This document shows positions 26,401 through 34,195 of a stretch of DNA of 64,000 bases, one piece after another. Below the pieces are notes generated by a model. The model did not search any database. It was not told the DNA's origin and saw only the letters and a list, made by a program, of their open reading frames with translations. A program made the translations under genes and the position numbers. Position 1 is the first letter of the stretch; every line of letters starts with the position of its first letter. The stretch is from Bacteroidota bacterium (GTDB taxonomy: Bacteria > Bacteroidota > Bacteroidia > B-17B0 > Aurantibacillaceae), in assembly GCA_017303905.1 (NCBI GenBank), contig JAFLBH010000003.1, forward strand, positions 310,001-374,000. Direction: 5' to 3'.

Positions 26401-26817
26401 TTAATCAAAAATAGTAATGGTTCCTAAATCCGCCTTTTCCTTCTTGTCTTTTATCTCAATCTCTTTCACAACAACCGTATCACCGGATTGAGCTGTGAAG
26501 GTATTATCCTGAGAATAAACATACACTTTGTACTTACCTTTTCTTAAATACTTGAATTCAAATTCTCCTTTGTAATTTGTAGTTTGTTTATCACCATAAT
26601 TGGTTTCATCACCATAAATTATATATACATCTACATCAGCTCCTGCATATTCACCATTTAAAACAGTAAAACTTGAGTTCCAATTCTCCACCCAAATTTT
26701 TCCTCTTATACTTGCCTTTCCGCCTTCTCCGGCGACCTTCTTACAAGATGCTATTGCAAAAATTAATCCCGTAAATAAAATCGCGGCTTTAAAGCACTTT
26801 GCTAAATTTTGCTTCAT
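26401..26817 (-). CDS. Lipoprotein with carboxypeptidase-regulatory-like/transthyretin fold
   Basis: A 138-residue lipoprotein: the signal ends FAIASC (lipobox). The mature part is one beta-sandwich domain with SIRGKIWVENWNSS…, TNYKGEFEFKYLRKGKYKVYVYS and a final DLGTITIFD strand, as in carboxypeptidase-regulatory-like domains. It probably supports protein or glycan interaction at the membrane. It lies 5 nt downstream of the CotH-kinase gene in the same operon. Confidence 0.8.
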   Translation of the reverse strand: MKQNLAKCFKAAILFTGLIFAIASCKKVAGEGGKASIRGKIWVENWNSSFTVLNGEYAGADVDVYIIYGDETNYGDKQTTNYKGEFEFKYLRKGKYKVYVYSQDNTFTAQSGDTVVVKEIEIKDKKEKADLGTITIFD

Positions 26818-26822
26818 AAATT

Positions 26823-29090
26823 TTAATTTGTGATAATGATTTTTTTCGATGCGTTCTTGCTTTTCACAACATATAATCCCGGACTAAACCCTGATACATC
26901 AATAGTTGTTTTTGATTGAACGGTGGTCTTGTAAACCACTTCTCCTATAACATTTACTATTTCAATTGGAATTTCATTACTCAAAGAGTAACTTATTTGT
27001 AAAATACCTGAAGCCGGATTAGGATAAACGCTCAGAAGTCCTTGCTCACCATTCAACTCCTCCACGCTTATCGCGCAATTGGATAACTTAAAAGTTGGGA
27101 AAGCAGTAACAGTAAATGAACCTATGCCATCCGGACAGCGCGCCATGGACTTATCGGTTTGCTGCACCCCGTATGAAATACTATCTAATACTGCACCGGT
27201 TGAATTACTCAGCATAATTTGTTCGCCGGCGGCTGCCAATTTAAAATTGGCATGTACATACGATGCAGTTGATGGATTCTCATCCGCCCAAATAATCAAA
27301 TAACCGTTCGGTTGAATGATTGTATTTTGTGGAATGGTAAATTTTGACGGACTCGCAAAATTATCCGTTAAAAACAAACCTGACAATTCAAGTGGTGTTG
27401 AAGTAGTATTATGCAATTCAATCCAGTCTTCATATTGATTAAATTCATTTTGCACATCATCTTGGTTGTCGGCCATAAACTCGTTTATTTTTACCTGACC
27501 TACGGTAGCAGTTTGAATGGCAACCAAACTATAAAACTCATGTTCTGCTCTCTCAGGTGCAAACTTACCGGCATTATTATTTTCGGCATACACATAATAC
27601 TGTGCCTGACTGCCGGTCATAGTAAAAGTTACACCGAATACATTATCTCCTGAAGCACCATCATTATGTAGTCCATCATCATACATGGAAATACGTTGAA
27701 ATTTTAAAGTATTCGCGAAACGATAACCCAAATACACTCCGTTTGCGTTTGAAACGTTTGCCGTAATCGTAACTGCTGCATTTAAACTTGGTGTAGCAAT
27801 AGATGTTGCTGAAGTAATTGTTGGGGCTGTTACAGTAAATTCAGAAGTACCATTCAGATATGCGGCACGGGCATTCATTAACGTGCTTATTCCCGGAACC
27901 GAGTAACTTCCCACAGAAATGTTAGACGTCATGGCATTTTGAAACTGCGAATAAGTAAAGAATTTATTATTATCGGATTGAACCGCTGTATCAATCACAC
28001 TTTGAAAAGCGGTTGCTTTTGTTGCATAAGCACCGGAAACAATCATTTCATTTAAAATCGTTTTCATATGCGCTATGTACATACGCTTATATTGCGCATT
28101 ACTCATTATATTTTTAATAAGCGGCCAATACTGGTCAGTGCTGTGAATATTGGTTGGCATTTGTTGCAAGTTGGTAATGGATAAACTCGCCATACTTGAA
28201 TTAGAAAATCCGAGATGTGGAAATCCTGCGAACGACATGTTTAAATCCCAGATAATCGGGTTAAAATGCCCCGTGTTATCTTTATAGAGATAGTAGTTTT
28301 GTGCAAATGCGCCACTGTAACTGTCTAAGTTCACGATTACATTATTATATGCCAACATCCAAATAGCACGATCTAAATCCATCACATTCGGAATACTATT
28401 AGCATTGTTAGTTACAGAGTCACATAAGTCTTTTAATTGATTCCATCCGTAATTGGATTTCATCTCATAAAAATTAAAATACCCGCTGCTGTCTGCGCCT
28501 GTGATATAACGAAGATTACTTTTGGTATTTGTAGTAGCCACGCCAATTGGATTACACTTTACAAACGTGTTATTCGAAGAATAAAAATGATCGGAAACAA
28601 ACTTCTTGTCAATATTCTCTGCATTGGAATAAACTCCCATATATGTTCCATTAATATAAACCTGGGCAAAGTTCGCTTGAGGACAATGCATATAATTTTT
28701 CAAAATATCATACGCTAAGACCTCACGCACGAGCGAAGGGTCGGCATAACCATTACTTAGCTTAACATCTTTATAACCTTGATAAGATTGACTTTTGTAA
28801 GTATTCAATTCAATATGAATAGGGTTTTTCTTATAAGTTGAATCGTAAGAACTATTGCCTTTGTACTTAACACCAACACTATCAAAATAAGTTCCGTTTA
28901 TCTTTACCCACTGAGCCATTATATAATTCTCTTTGCCAAGTTTGGCCGTATCGAGCATATAATCCCAGTTTGGTTGAGAAAATTGAACTTCTATCTTTTG
29001 AATATTAGCTGTATTATAAAAAGTTTGCGCTGTAACTGTATTTAAAATTACAGCTACAACGCAAACAAAAGCAATATGTAAACGATTCAT
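26823..29090 (-). CDS. T9SS-exported CotH kinase-like protein with lamin-tail domain
   Basis: 755 residues. Signal MNRLHIAFVCVVAVILNTVTAQ; a CotH kinase-like domain (about 30–410) with GVKYKGNSSYDS, GYKDVKLSNGYADPSLVREVLAYDIL, FAQVYINGTYMGVYSNAENID and the late acidic WDLNMSF; a beta domain; a lamin-tail (LTD) domain (about 515–640, KINEFMADNQDD, EDWIELHNTTSTPLELSG); and a type A T9SS sorting domain (about 680–755, LSVYPNPASGILQISY … IIITN). CotH proteins of spore-formers are atypical protein kinases. Here the enzyme would act on the cell surface. ATP supply outside the cell is an open question for the kinase reading. Confidence 0.88.
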   Translation of the reverse strand: MNRLHIAFVCVVAVILNTVTAQTFYNTANIQKIEVQFSQPNWDYMLDTAKLGKENYIMAQWVKINGTYFDSVGVKYKGNSSYDSTYKKNPIHIELNTYKSQSYQGYKDVKLSNGYADPSLVREVLAYDILKNYMHCPQANFAQVYINGTYMGVYSNAENIDKKFVSDHFYSSNNTFVKCNPIGVATTNTKSNLRYITGADSSGYFNFYEMKSNYGWNQLKDLCDSVTNNANSIPNVMDLDRAIWMLAYNNVIVNLDSYSGAFAQNYYLYKDNTGHFNPIIWDLNMSFAGFPHLGFSNSSMASLSITNLQQMPTNIHSTDQYWPLIKNIMSNAQYKRMYIAHMKTILNEMIVSGAYATKATAFQSVIDTAVQSDNNKFFTYSQFQNAMTSNISVGSYSVPGISTLMNARAAYLNGTSEFTVTAPTITSATSIATPSLNAAVTITANVSNANGVYLGYRFANTLKFQRISMYDDGLHNDGASGDNVFGVTFTMTGSQAQYYVYAENNNAGKFAPERAEHEFYSLVAIQTATVGQVKINEFMADNQDDVQNEFNQYEDWIELHNTTSTPLELSGLFLTDNFASPSKFTIPQNTIIQPNGYLIIWADENPSTASYVHANFKLAAAGEQIMLSNSTGAVLDSISYGVQQTDKSMARCPDGIGSFTVTAFPTFKLSNCAISVEELNGEQGLLSVYPNPASGILQISYSLSNEIPIEIVNVIGEVVYKTTVQSKTTIDVSGFSPGLYVVKSKNASKKIIITN

Positions 29091-29100
29091 TTAAAAGAAA

Positions 29101-30108
29101 CTATTGAATAATAAGTTTGGAAGTCGATTTGGCATTTTGAGAGTTAATCACTCTTACTAAATAAATTCCGGATTTTAAATCATCTCTCTTGATTTCGATA
29201 TTTTCTCCGTTAGAGCTGTTATAAGTTTGAAGAACTCTTCCGGATAAATCCATGATGGTTGCTTCGTAATTGGTTCCCTTGTCTTTAAACTCAAGTGTTG
29301 CACTACTTACCAATGGATTCGGGTACATTTTTATTCCGCGGATTTCACTGCTATACTCATATACACTCGCTAAGTTACATGTAACGCAAGCTTTATAACA
29401 AACAGTGGGTAAAATTGTATCAGCAATTAAGTTATGTGTACGATTATTATTGGTGGCGCAAGCAGAAGGAACTGTTTCAGCGTCACCGGCTGTATTACCA
29501 TTGTAATATTTAAATTCATAATTTCCTGACGGAGCATAAGCAATCACTTCATATACACCACCGCCAAAACTGTAGAGTATGTTGTTTTTTGTATTCCATG
29601 TTTGTGTTTGGAAATTACCTGCAACGTGAACACCATTTGATGATACTGAAGTTTCATTAGACATATCCACTAAAAAGCGAATCAGTTTTTTACCTGCCGG
29701 CGCATTGCCGGAAAACGGAATAGCTCCTACAAAGGTGGTGTCATTTTTTAATGAATCTACATATAACCAACGGTTGTCGTTGAAGCTGTAACCAACACGC
29801 GATTGATCAGGCACAAACTCCGCTTCATAACCAAAAGTTCCGTTTACAAACTTAAATTCATATTTTGTAAATGCCGGAATATCTACAATAACACTATATA
29901 TTGTAGATGAACCTTCCTGGATTAGGGCTAAAGTGTTGGGTTGCCAATCGCCGCCCGTCAAACCAAGTATAGATTGAAAATCACTCATTAAATGAATTCC
30001 GTTTGGACTTATAGTGAATGTATTCATATCCACCGCAAACTTCACCTTTTTAGCTTGTATGCTTGTAACAGATAATAAAACTAAGGCTAGAAATATATAT
30101 TTTTTCAT
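29101..30108 (-). CDS. T9SS-exported protein with two E-set/CBM-like domains
   Basis: 335 residues: signal MKKYIFLALVLLSVTSIQA; two similar beta domains, the first from KFAVDMNTFTISPNGIHLMSDF (about 23–130) and the second from RFLVDMSNETSVSSNGVHVAGNF (about 143–245), each with a (Y/F)EFK(F/Y)(V/Y)NG strand resembling glycogen-binding or starch-binding (CBM48/CBM20) folds; then a type A T9SS sorting domain (IKMYPNPLVSSATLEF … SKLIIQ). It probably binds a glycan or acts as a scaffold on the surface. Ten nt separate it from the CotH gene. Confidence 0.8.
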   Translation of the reverse strand: MKKYIFLALVLLSVTSIQAKKVKFAVDMNTFTISPNGIHLMSDFQSILGLTGGDWQPNTLALIQEGSSTIYSVIVDIPAFTKYEFKFVNGTFGYEAEFVPDQSRVGYSFNDNRWLYVDSLKNDTTFVGAIPFSGNAPAGKKLIRFLVDMSNETSVSSNGVHVAGNFQTQTWNTKNNILYSFGGGVYEVIAYAPSGNYEFKYYNGNTAGDAETVPSACATNNNRTHNLIADTILPTVCYKACVTCNLASVYEYSSEIRGIKMYPNPLVSSATLEFKDKGTNYEATIMDLSGRVLQTYNSSNGENIEIKRDDLKSGIYLVRVINSQNAKSTSKLIIQ

Positions 30109-30113
30109 TTTAA

Positions 30114-31805
30114 TTATTTTACTAATGATACACGTTTGTTAATTAACATTCCGTCTGCCGTTTGAATGGAGATAAAATAAACGCCACTATCAAACGATGA
30201 TAGATCTAATTTGTTTTCATTCTGTGCGCTTAAGATAATTTTACCTTTAGCATCGATCACATTAACAGAATAACCAATTGATTTAATGTACCAATCATCT
30301 ATAGTAACTACTCCATTCGATGGATTTGGATACACTTTTAAGTTAGCAGCAATTTGATTTTCTTTAATACCAGTAACTAATGTATAAGGATATCCTGCCG
30401 AATAAGCGTATACACAGCCGTTAGAATCCGTCACGCGAACCACATAAATTCCGTTTTGAGTAGGCGTATAATTCTGAGATGTTGCTCCCGAAATTAAATT
30501 ACCATCTACATACCACTGATAGGTTACTCCGGTTGTTGATACCAAATCATTCCCGCTCACTGAAATACTAGGTTGAGCCGGTGCAGGATTAGAAATATAA
30601 CATTGACTGTAACGATGCGACTGAGGACAAGCTCCGCCCGTAGTTTTGGTCCAAATAACATTTCCGGCCGGATCTATTTCATAGATAGTTCCTGACATAG
30701 CTAAACAAACCATTTGATTTCCATTTGGAAACTGATTTGAACTTCCCATGTTACTGGTGTAACCTGTTGAAGTATGACGTAAATTAAAAGTAGAAGGCGT
30801 ATAGGCGCTTCCAAGCGCTAAAGTATAATTGTAGTTAGAACGCGGTACACTGATTTGATCCACTGTTGTTTTTGGTCCGGTTGAGCCTTTATTATTTAAA
30901 CCTACTAAATAACCCGCATTTGTGGTGCCTTCTTTAATCCAATGCGCATCATGTGTAACGTCTAATATTTTTGTTCCGGTTGCCTGATAAGCTAAAGGAT
31001 TTCCCCAACGGTATAAAATATCTCCGCCCATGCCTGAATTACCTCCACTACTTGTAGCTGCTTGAGCAGTTGTTGTACTGTGATCGATAATCCACCACTC
31101 GTTAAGGTTATGTGAGCTAACCACTATTTGATCTAAAATAGGGTTATAATCTATTCCATTCATGTGAACCCAATCCTTCTGTAAATTGTAATTGATGTTT
31201 ACTTTACCAGGATTATTTACAATTGAGGTTTGATAATTTGCTCTGGTTGGATACAAGTTTTGCACCAAATGATCCCATAGCTTCCATTCCCAAACAACAA
31301 TAGCGCTATTTGTACCAACCGGCTGAAGTTCCATTACCTTCTCCGACCAAACCGTTATACTACTTGTTGCTCCTGCATTGTAAGCATCAGTAGCGGTTTT
31401 TACATCATACGCAATAACTAATACGTTACCATTTGGGAGCGGACAATGATCATGGTGTAAACAATAAGTTGCAGAGGAATAAGTATAATCCCATAATTTG
31501 TTACCTGCATAATCCCATTTTTGAATACGGCCGGTCATACCACCACCTGTTAGTATATTTCCTCCCGAATTTGACACAGTTCGCCAAAGTATTCCACCCG
31601 GCATTAGGTGAGTTGAATAACCGGTACCACCTTGTCCGGTAAACGACCACACTTTAACGTTGGTGCTATTGGTATCAATTAAATACCCGCTGGTAGAACC
31701 ATTATTACTGTAATAAGTTAGCCCGTTCCATTGTTGCGCATTTGTAGAAAATGCTAATAGCATTAAGGCCATGACTGCCTTGAATGTAAATTTTAAATTA
31801 TTCAT
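30114..31805 (-). CDS. T9SS-exported arylsulfate sulfotransferase-like protein
   Basis: 563 residues: signal ending FSTNAQ; a beta-propeller resembling PAPS-independent arylsulfate sulfotransferase (ASST), with LHHDHCPLPNGNVLVIAYD (H117, H118, H120), WVHMNGIDYNPILDQIVVSS (H214), THDAHWIKEG (H285, H288) and QSHRYSQ (H397); an Ig-like segment at about 408–475; and a type A T9SS sorting domain (LKVYPNPSNGVVTIDD … NKRVSLVK). ASST transfers sulfuryl groups between phenols through a histidine intermediate. Enzymatic activity is not certain. It is the first gene of the eight-gene operon. Confidence 0.83.
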   Translation of the reverse strand: MNNLKFTFKAVMALMLLAFSTNAQQWNGLTYYSNNGSTSGYLIDTNSTNVKVWSFTGQGGTGYSTHLMPGGILWRTVSNSGGNILTGGGMTGRIQKWDYAGNKLWDYTYSSATYCLHHDHCPLPNGNVLVIAYDVKTATDAYNAGATSSITVWSEKVMELQPVGTNSAIVVWEWKLWDHLVQNLYPTRANYQTSIVNNPGKVNINYNLQKDWVHMNGIDYNPILDQIVVSSHNLNEWWIIDHSTTTAQAATSSGGNSGMGGDILYRWGNPLAYQATGTKILDVTHDAHWIKEGTTNAGYLVGLNNKGSTGPKTTVDQISVPRSNYNYTLALGSAYTPSTFNLRHTSTGYTSNMGSSNQFPNGNQMVCLAMSGTIYEIDPAGNVIWTKTTGGACPQSHRYSQCYISNPAPAQPSISVSGNDLVSTTGVTYQWYVDGNLISGATSQNYTPTQNGIYVVRVTDSNGCVYAYSAGYPYTLVTGIKENQIAANLKVYPNPSNGVVTIDDWYIKSIGYSVNVIDAKGKIILSAQNENKLDLSSFDSGVYFISIQTADGMLINKRVSLVK

Positions 31806-31857
31806 GTAAATTTATTTATATAACAATATTAAATAATTATTAAATAAATATACGGAA

Positions 31858-31889
31858 TTTGAGGTAAACCCGTTGGGTTTTGAGGTAAA
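31858..31889 (-). promoter_or_regulatory. Candidate LytTR-type operator: two identical 11-bp direct repeats
   Basis: On the minus strand, TTTACCTCAAA occurs at 31889–31879 and again at 31868–31858: a 10-bp spacer and a 21-bp period, two helical turns. LytTR regulators bind such paired direct repeats. The pair lies between the LytTR gene stop (31901) and the ATG of the eight-gene operon (31805). A TATATTTA box (31852–31845) close to the -7 consensus starts 6 nt downstream, so a bound activator would sit over the -33 region. Confidence 0.6.
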
Positions 31890-31900
31890 TTTTAAACCAA

Positions 31901-32587
31901 TTATGAACGCTTATTGAATGCGTCCTGAAAAGCGACCTCATAACTGCTTCCGATTGGGATTTCTGTCTCAGGCAATACAATTATCTTACCTTTAACCGCC
32001 TTAATGCTAGCCAGAGGTACGATAAAAGAGCGGTGAACCCGAATAAACTTATCAGGAGGTAATAATTCCAAAATTCCTTTCATGGTACTTCTGGCTACTA
32101 TTGGCTTACGGCTTGGTAAATGAATCTTGATATAATCATCCAAACCTTCTATGTATAAGACATCCTTATACTCTATCTTATGAAGCGCATAATCCGCTTT
32201 AATATAAAAACACATTTGCTCTTCATTTTTCAAAACTGATTTCAGCTGTTTTACCTTTTGAACAGCTTGATTAAAACGATCTTTTGTAAATGGTTTTAAC
32301 AGATAATCTACGGCATTCAAATCAAATCCCTCCACGGCATAATCGCTATATGCTGTGGTAAAAACAATCATTTTATCTTTTACCATTTTGGCTACGTCAA
32401 TGCCGCTAATCGAGGGCATATTAATGTCGAGAAACAATAAATGAATATCATTTTCCTTTAAGTATTCAATTGCTTCGTGTGGCTTAGTAAAGGTTTTCAG
32501 CAACTCAATTTTATCAACTTCCTTACAAAAACTTTCTATGACTCTTAAAGCGAGTGGTTCATCATCTATGGCTATGGCCCTTATCAT
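31901..32587 (-). CDS. LytTR-family response regulator
   Basis: 228 residues: receiver domain with D8/D9, phospho-acceptor D54 in LLFLDINMPSISG and K98 in DYLLKPF; then a LytTR DNA-binding domain (about 130–228: IEYKDVLYIEGLDDYIKIHL, GILELLPPDKFIRVHRSFIVPLASI, IPIGSSYEVAF). It should be phosphorylated by the adjacent kinase, whose stop codon region overlaps its partner gene by 1 nt. Ninety-five bp downstream starts an operon preceded by LytTR-like direct repeats, its probable target. Confidence 0.95.
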   Translation of the reverse strand: MIRAIAIDDEPLALRVIESFCKEVDKIELLKTFTKPHEAIEYLKENDIHLLFLDINMPSISGIDVAKMVKDKMIVFTTAYSDYAVEGFDLNAVDYLLKPFTKDRFNQAVQKVKQLKSVLKNEEQMCFYIKADYALHKIEYKDVLYIEGLDDYIKIHLPSRKPIVARSTMKGILELLPPDKFIRVHRSFIVPLASIKAVKGKIIVLPETEIPIGSSYEVAFQDAFNKRS

Positions 32588-33690
32588 CAGGATTTGATAC
32601 TTAAAGATACACTAAATGATGTTGAATTGTCGTCGATATTTAAATAATATTTGCCCGGATACAAAAGTTGCAGTCGCGATTTCGTATTCTCAATACCTAA
32701 ACCACTTCTATTCTCAGGATCAGGGCGTATGTTAACTTTATTGTTTTTGACGAATAAATTTATAGCTGCTTCGTTTACACTTATCTCTATCTTTATTTCC
32801 GAATTTTCTTCAGCGTTTACTCCATATTTAAAAGCGTTTTCAATAAATGGAATTAAAATAAGAGGGGCAATTATTTTACCATTCGTAGATCCGTTAACGG
32901 AGACATGCAGCTTCACATTCGCATCGAGTCGTGTTTTTTGCAATTCAATATAATTATTAATGTAATCCAATTCCTTTTGAAGTGAAACAAATTCATTTTG
33001 TGATTCGGTTAAAACATACCGCATCATTCCCGATAACTTCACTACCGCATTCGCTGTTTCGTCTGATTTCTGAATCGCTAATGAATAAATACTGTTTAAT
33101 GTATTAAACAAAAAGTGCGGATTTATTTGTGCTTTCAAGTAAGATAATTCGGCGTTGATTTTTTCTTTGTGCGCCTGCTTCAATCGCTCATTTATCTTAA
33201 GCATCAGTGATAATAATAACACACCTGAAAAAAGGAAAAAATGTCTCGAAACATCAATCCAGAATACGGTCTTTAAAAAGAAAGGCGGCGGTCCGGGATG
33301 AGGCGACTGATGAGGACGGTGATGAGGCGGGCCATGCATATCATCCGGCATTTGAAGTGGCGCATCATGCGGCATATGCATTTCATGATTAACCTGATGA
33401 AAATCGTGAATTAAGACGCGCGGTAAAATTTCCGCTATCAAATAACAGCCAAGCACAACTGCAAAGTAAAAAATGTACTTTTTTGAATAATAAAGCTTCG
33501 GTATCAAAATGTAATAATTCACATAAAAAAAGGTAAGCAGTAATAAATAGGTAAAAAAATCGCGAAGAAAAGGAGGAATGGTGAATAATCGTTCTATCCT
33601 TATTAAATCAGGAGAAATTAAAATTGGAACAGAAAGAAATAATATGATTCCTACCAAGTGCGCCAATACATATCTGTAATTAAGCTTCAT
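32587..33690 (-). CDS. LytS/YehU-type sensor histidine kinase with His/Met-rich loop
   Basis: 367 residues: four membrane spans (about 8–27, 44–64, 71–91, 146–166), then a histidine-kinase domain with the phospho-acceptor in QINPHFLFNTLNS (H192) and an ATPase with APLILIPFIENAFKYGV and GLGIENTKSRL. The loop between spans 3 and 4 (about 92–140), periplasmic by the positive-inside pattern, has ten His and four Met between residues 95 and 131, followed by Pro-rich sequence. Such loops often bind copper, nickel or zinc, so a metal signal is plausible but unproved. Confidence 0.92.
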   Translation of the reverse strand: MKLNYRYVLAHLVGIILFLSVPILISPDLIRIERLFTIPPFLRDFFTYLLLLTFFYVNYYILIPKLYYSKKYIFYFAVVLGCYLIAEILPRVLIHDFHQVNHEMHMPHDAPLQMPDDMHGPPHHRPHQSPHPGPPPFFLKTVFWIDVSRHFFLFSGVLLLSLMLKINERLKQAHKEKINAELSYLKAQINPHFLFNTLNSIYSLAIQKSDETANAVVKLSGMMRYVLTESQNEFVSLQKELDYINNYIELQKTRLDANVKLHVSVNGSTNGKIIAPLILIPFIENAFKYGVNAEENSEIKIEISVNEAAINLFVKNNKVNIRPDPENRSGLGIENTKSRLQLLYPGKYYLNIDDNSTSFSVSLSIKS

Positions 33691-33728
33691 GGTTTAAAAG
33701 TAATGAATAGACTTATTCCATTAATTAT

Positions 33729-33760
33729 TTTGAGGTGATTACGCAGCTTTTGTCGGTGAA
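33729..33760 (-). promoter_or_regulatory. Degenerate LytTR-like repeat pair upstream of the kinase gene
   Basis: On the minus strand, ATCACCTCAAA (33739–33729) shares its last eight bases with the operator half-site at 31858–31889. A weaker match, TTCACCGACAA (33760–33750), begins exactly 21 bp upstream. The pair lies in the 70-bp gap before the kinase ATG at 33690, suggesting autoregulation. The upstream half-site is weak (7 of 11 positions), so this is tentative. Confidence 0.35.
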
Positions 33761-34192
33761 TTAATAAACGGAGCCCATCATAACACTATCGTTTGTTATG
33801 CTTGCTTGGGTAAAAATAATCTTATCGAGCAAATTTAATTCGTTGGTTTTTATACTGGCCTCAATGGTTTTTAAATTCATTGTTTTTAATATTACTACAA
33901 AACCTTCGTAAGGAATATTAAATTTTTTTACCGTATTTGTGAAATACATATTTATACTTTCAATCACATTTCCTGCGTTTTCAGCATCTTTACTTAATAA
34001 AATGAGTTGACTGACCTCCTTGTGAATTAAGCTGATTTCGTCTCTATTTAATAATGAATCTGTTTGTTTTAGGATTTCATAGCGTCGGTTTATTTCCGCA
34101 TCTACCAATCTATCATAATCATCTTTAATTGCGGGATTTCTTCCGCATGAAACAAAAAACAGAATCAAACTAAAAAAACGAAGTAATTTCAT
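33761..34192 (-). CDS. Small lipoprotein of unknown function
   Basis: 143 residues with lipobox FVSC (Cys16) and a mostly helical mature part (DDYDRLVDAEINRRYEILKQTDSLLNRDEISLIHKEVSQLILLSKDAENAGNVIESINMYF…). No domain is recognised. It starts 3 nt after the PorU2-like stop, so it is the third gene of the porV-like/porU2-like operon and may be an accessory of that machinery. Confidence 0.75.
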   Translation of the reverse strand: MKLLRFFSLILFFVSCGRNPAIKDDYDRLVDAEINRRYEILKQTDSLLNRDEISLIHKEVSQLILLSKDAENAGNVIESINMYFTNTVKKFNIPYEGFVVILKTMNLKTIEASIKTNELNLLDKIIFTQASITNDSVMMGSVY

Positions 34193-34195
34193 TGC

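Noticed and set aside
33207-33392. Plus-strand frame rich in Asp/Glu/His opposite the kinase loop
   Set aside because: It is the complement of the kinase His/Pro-rich codons; the minus-strand kinase explains the bias fully.
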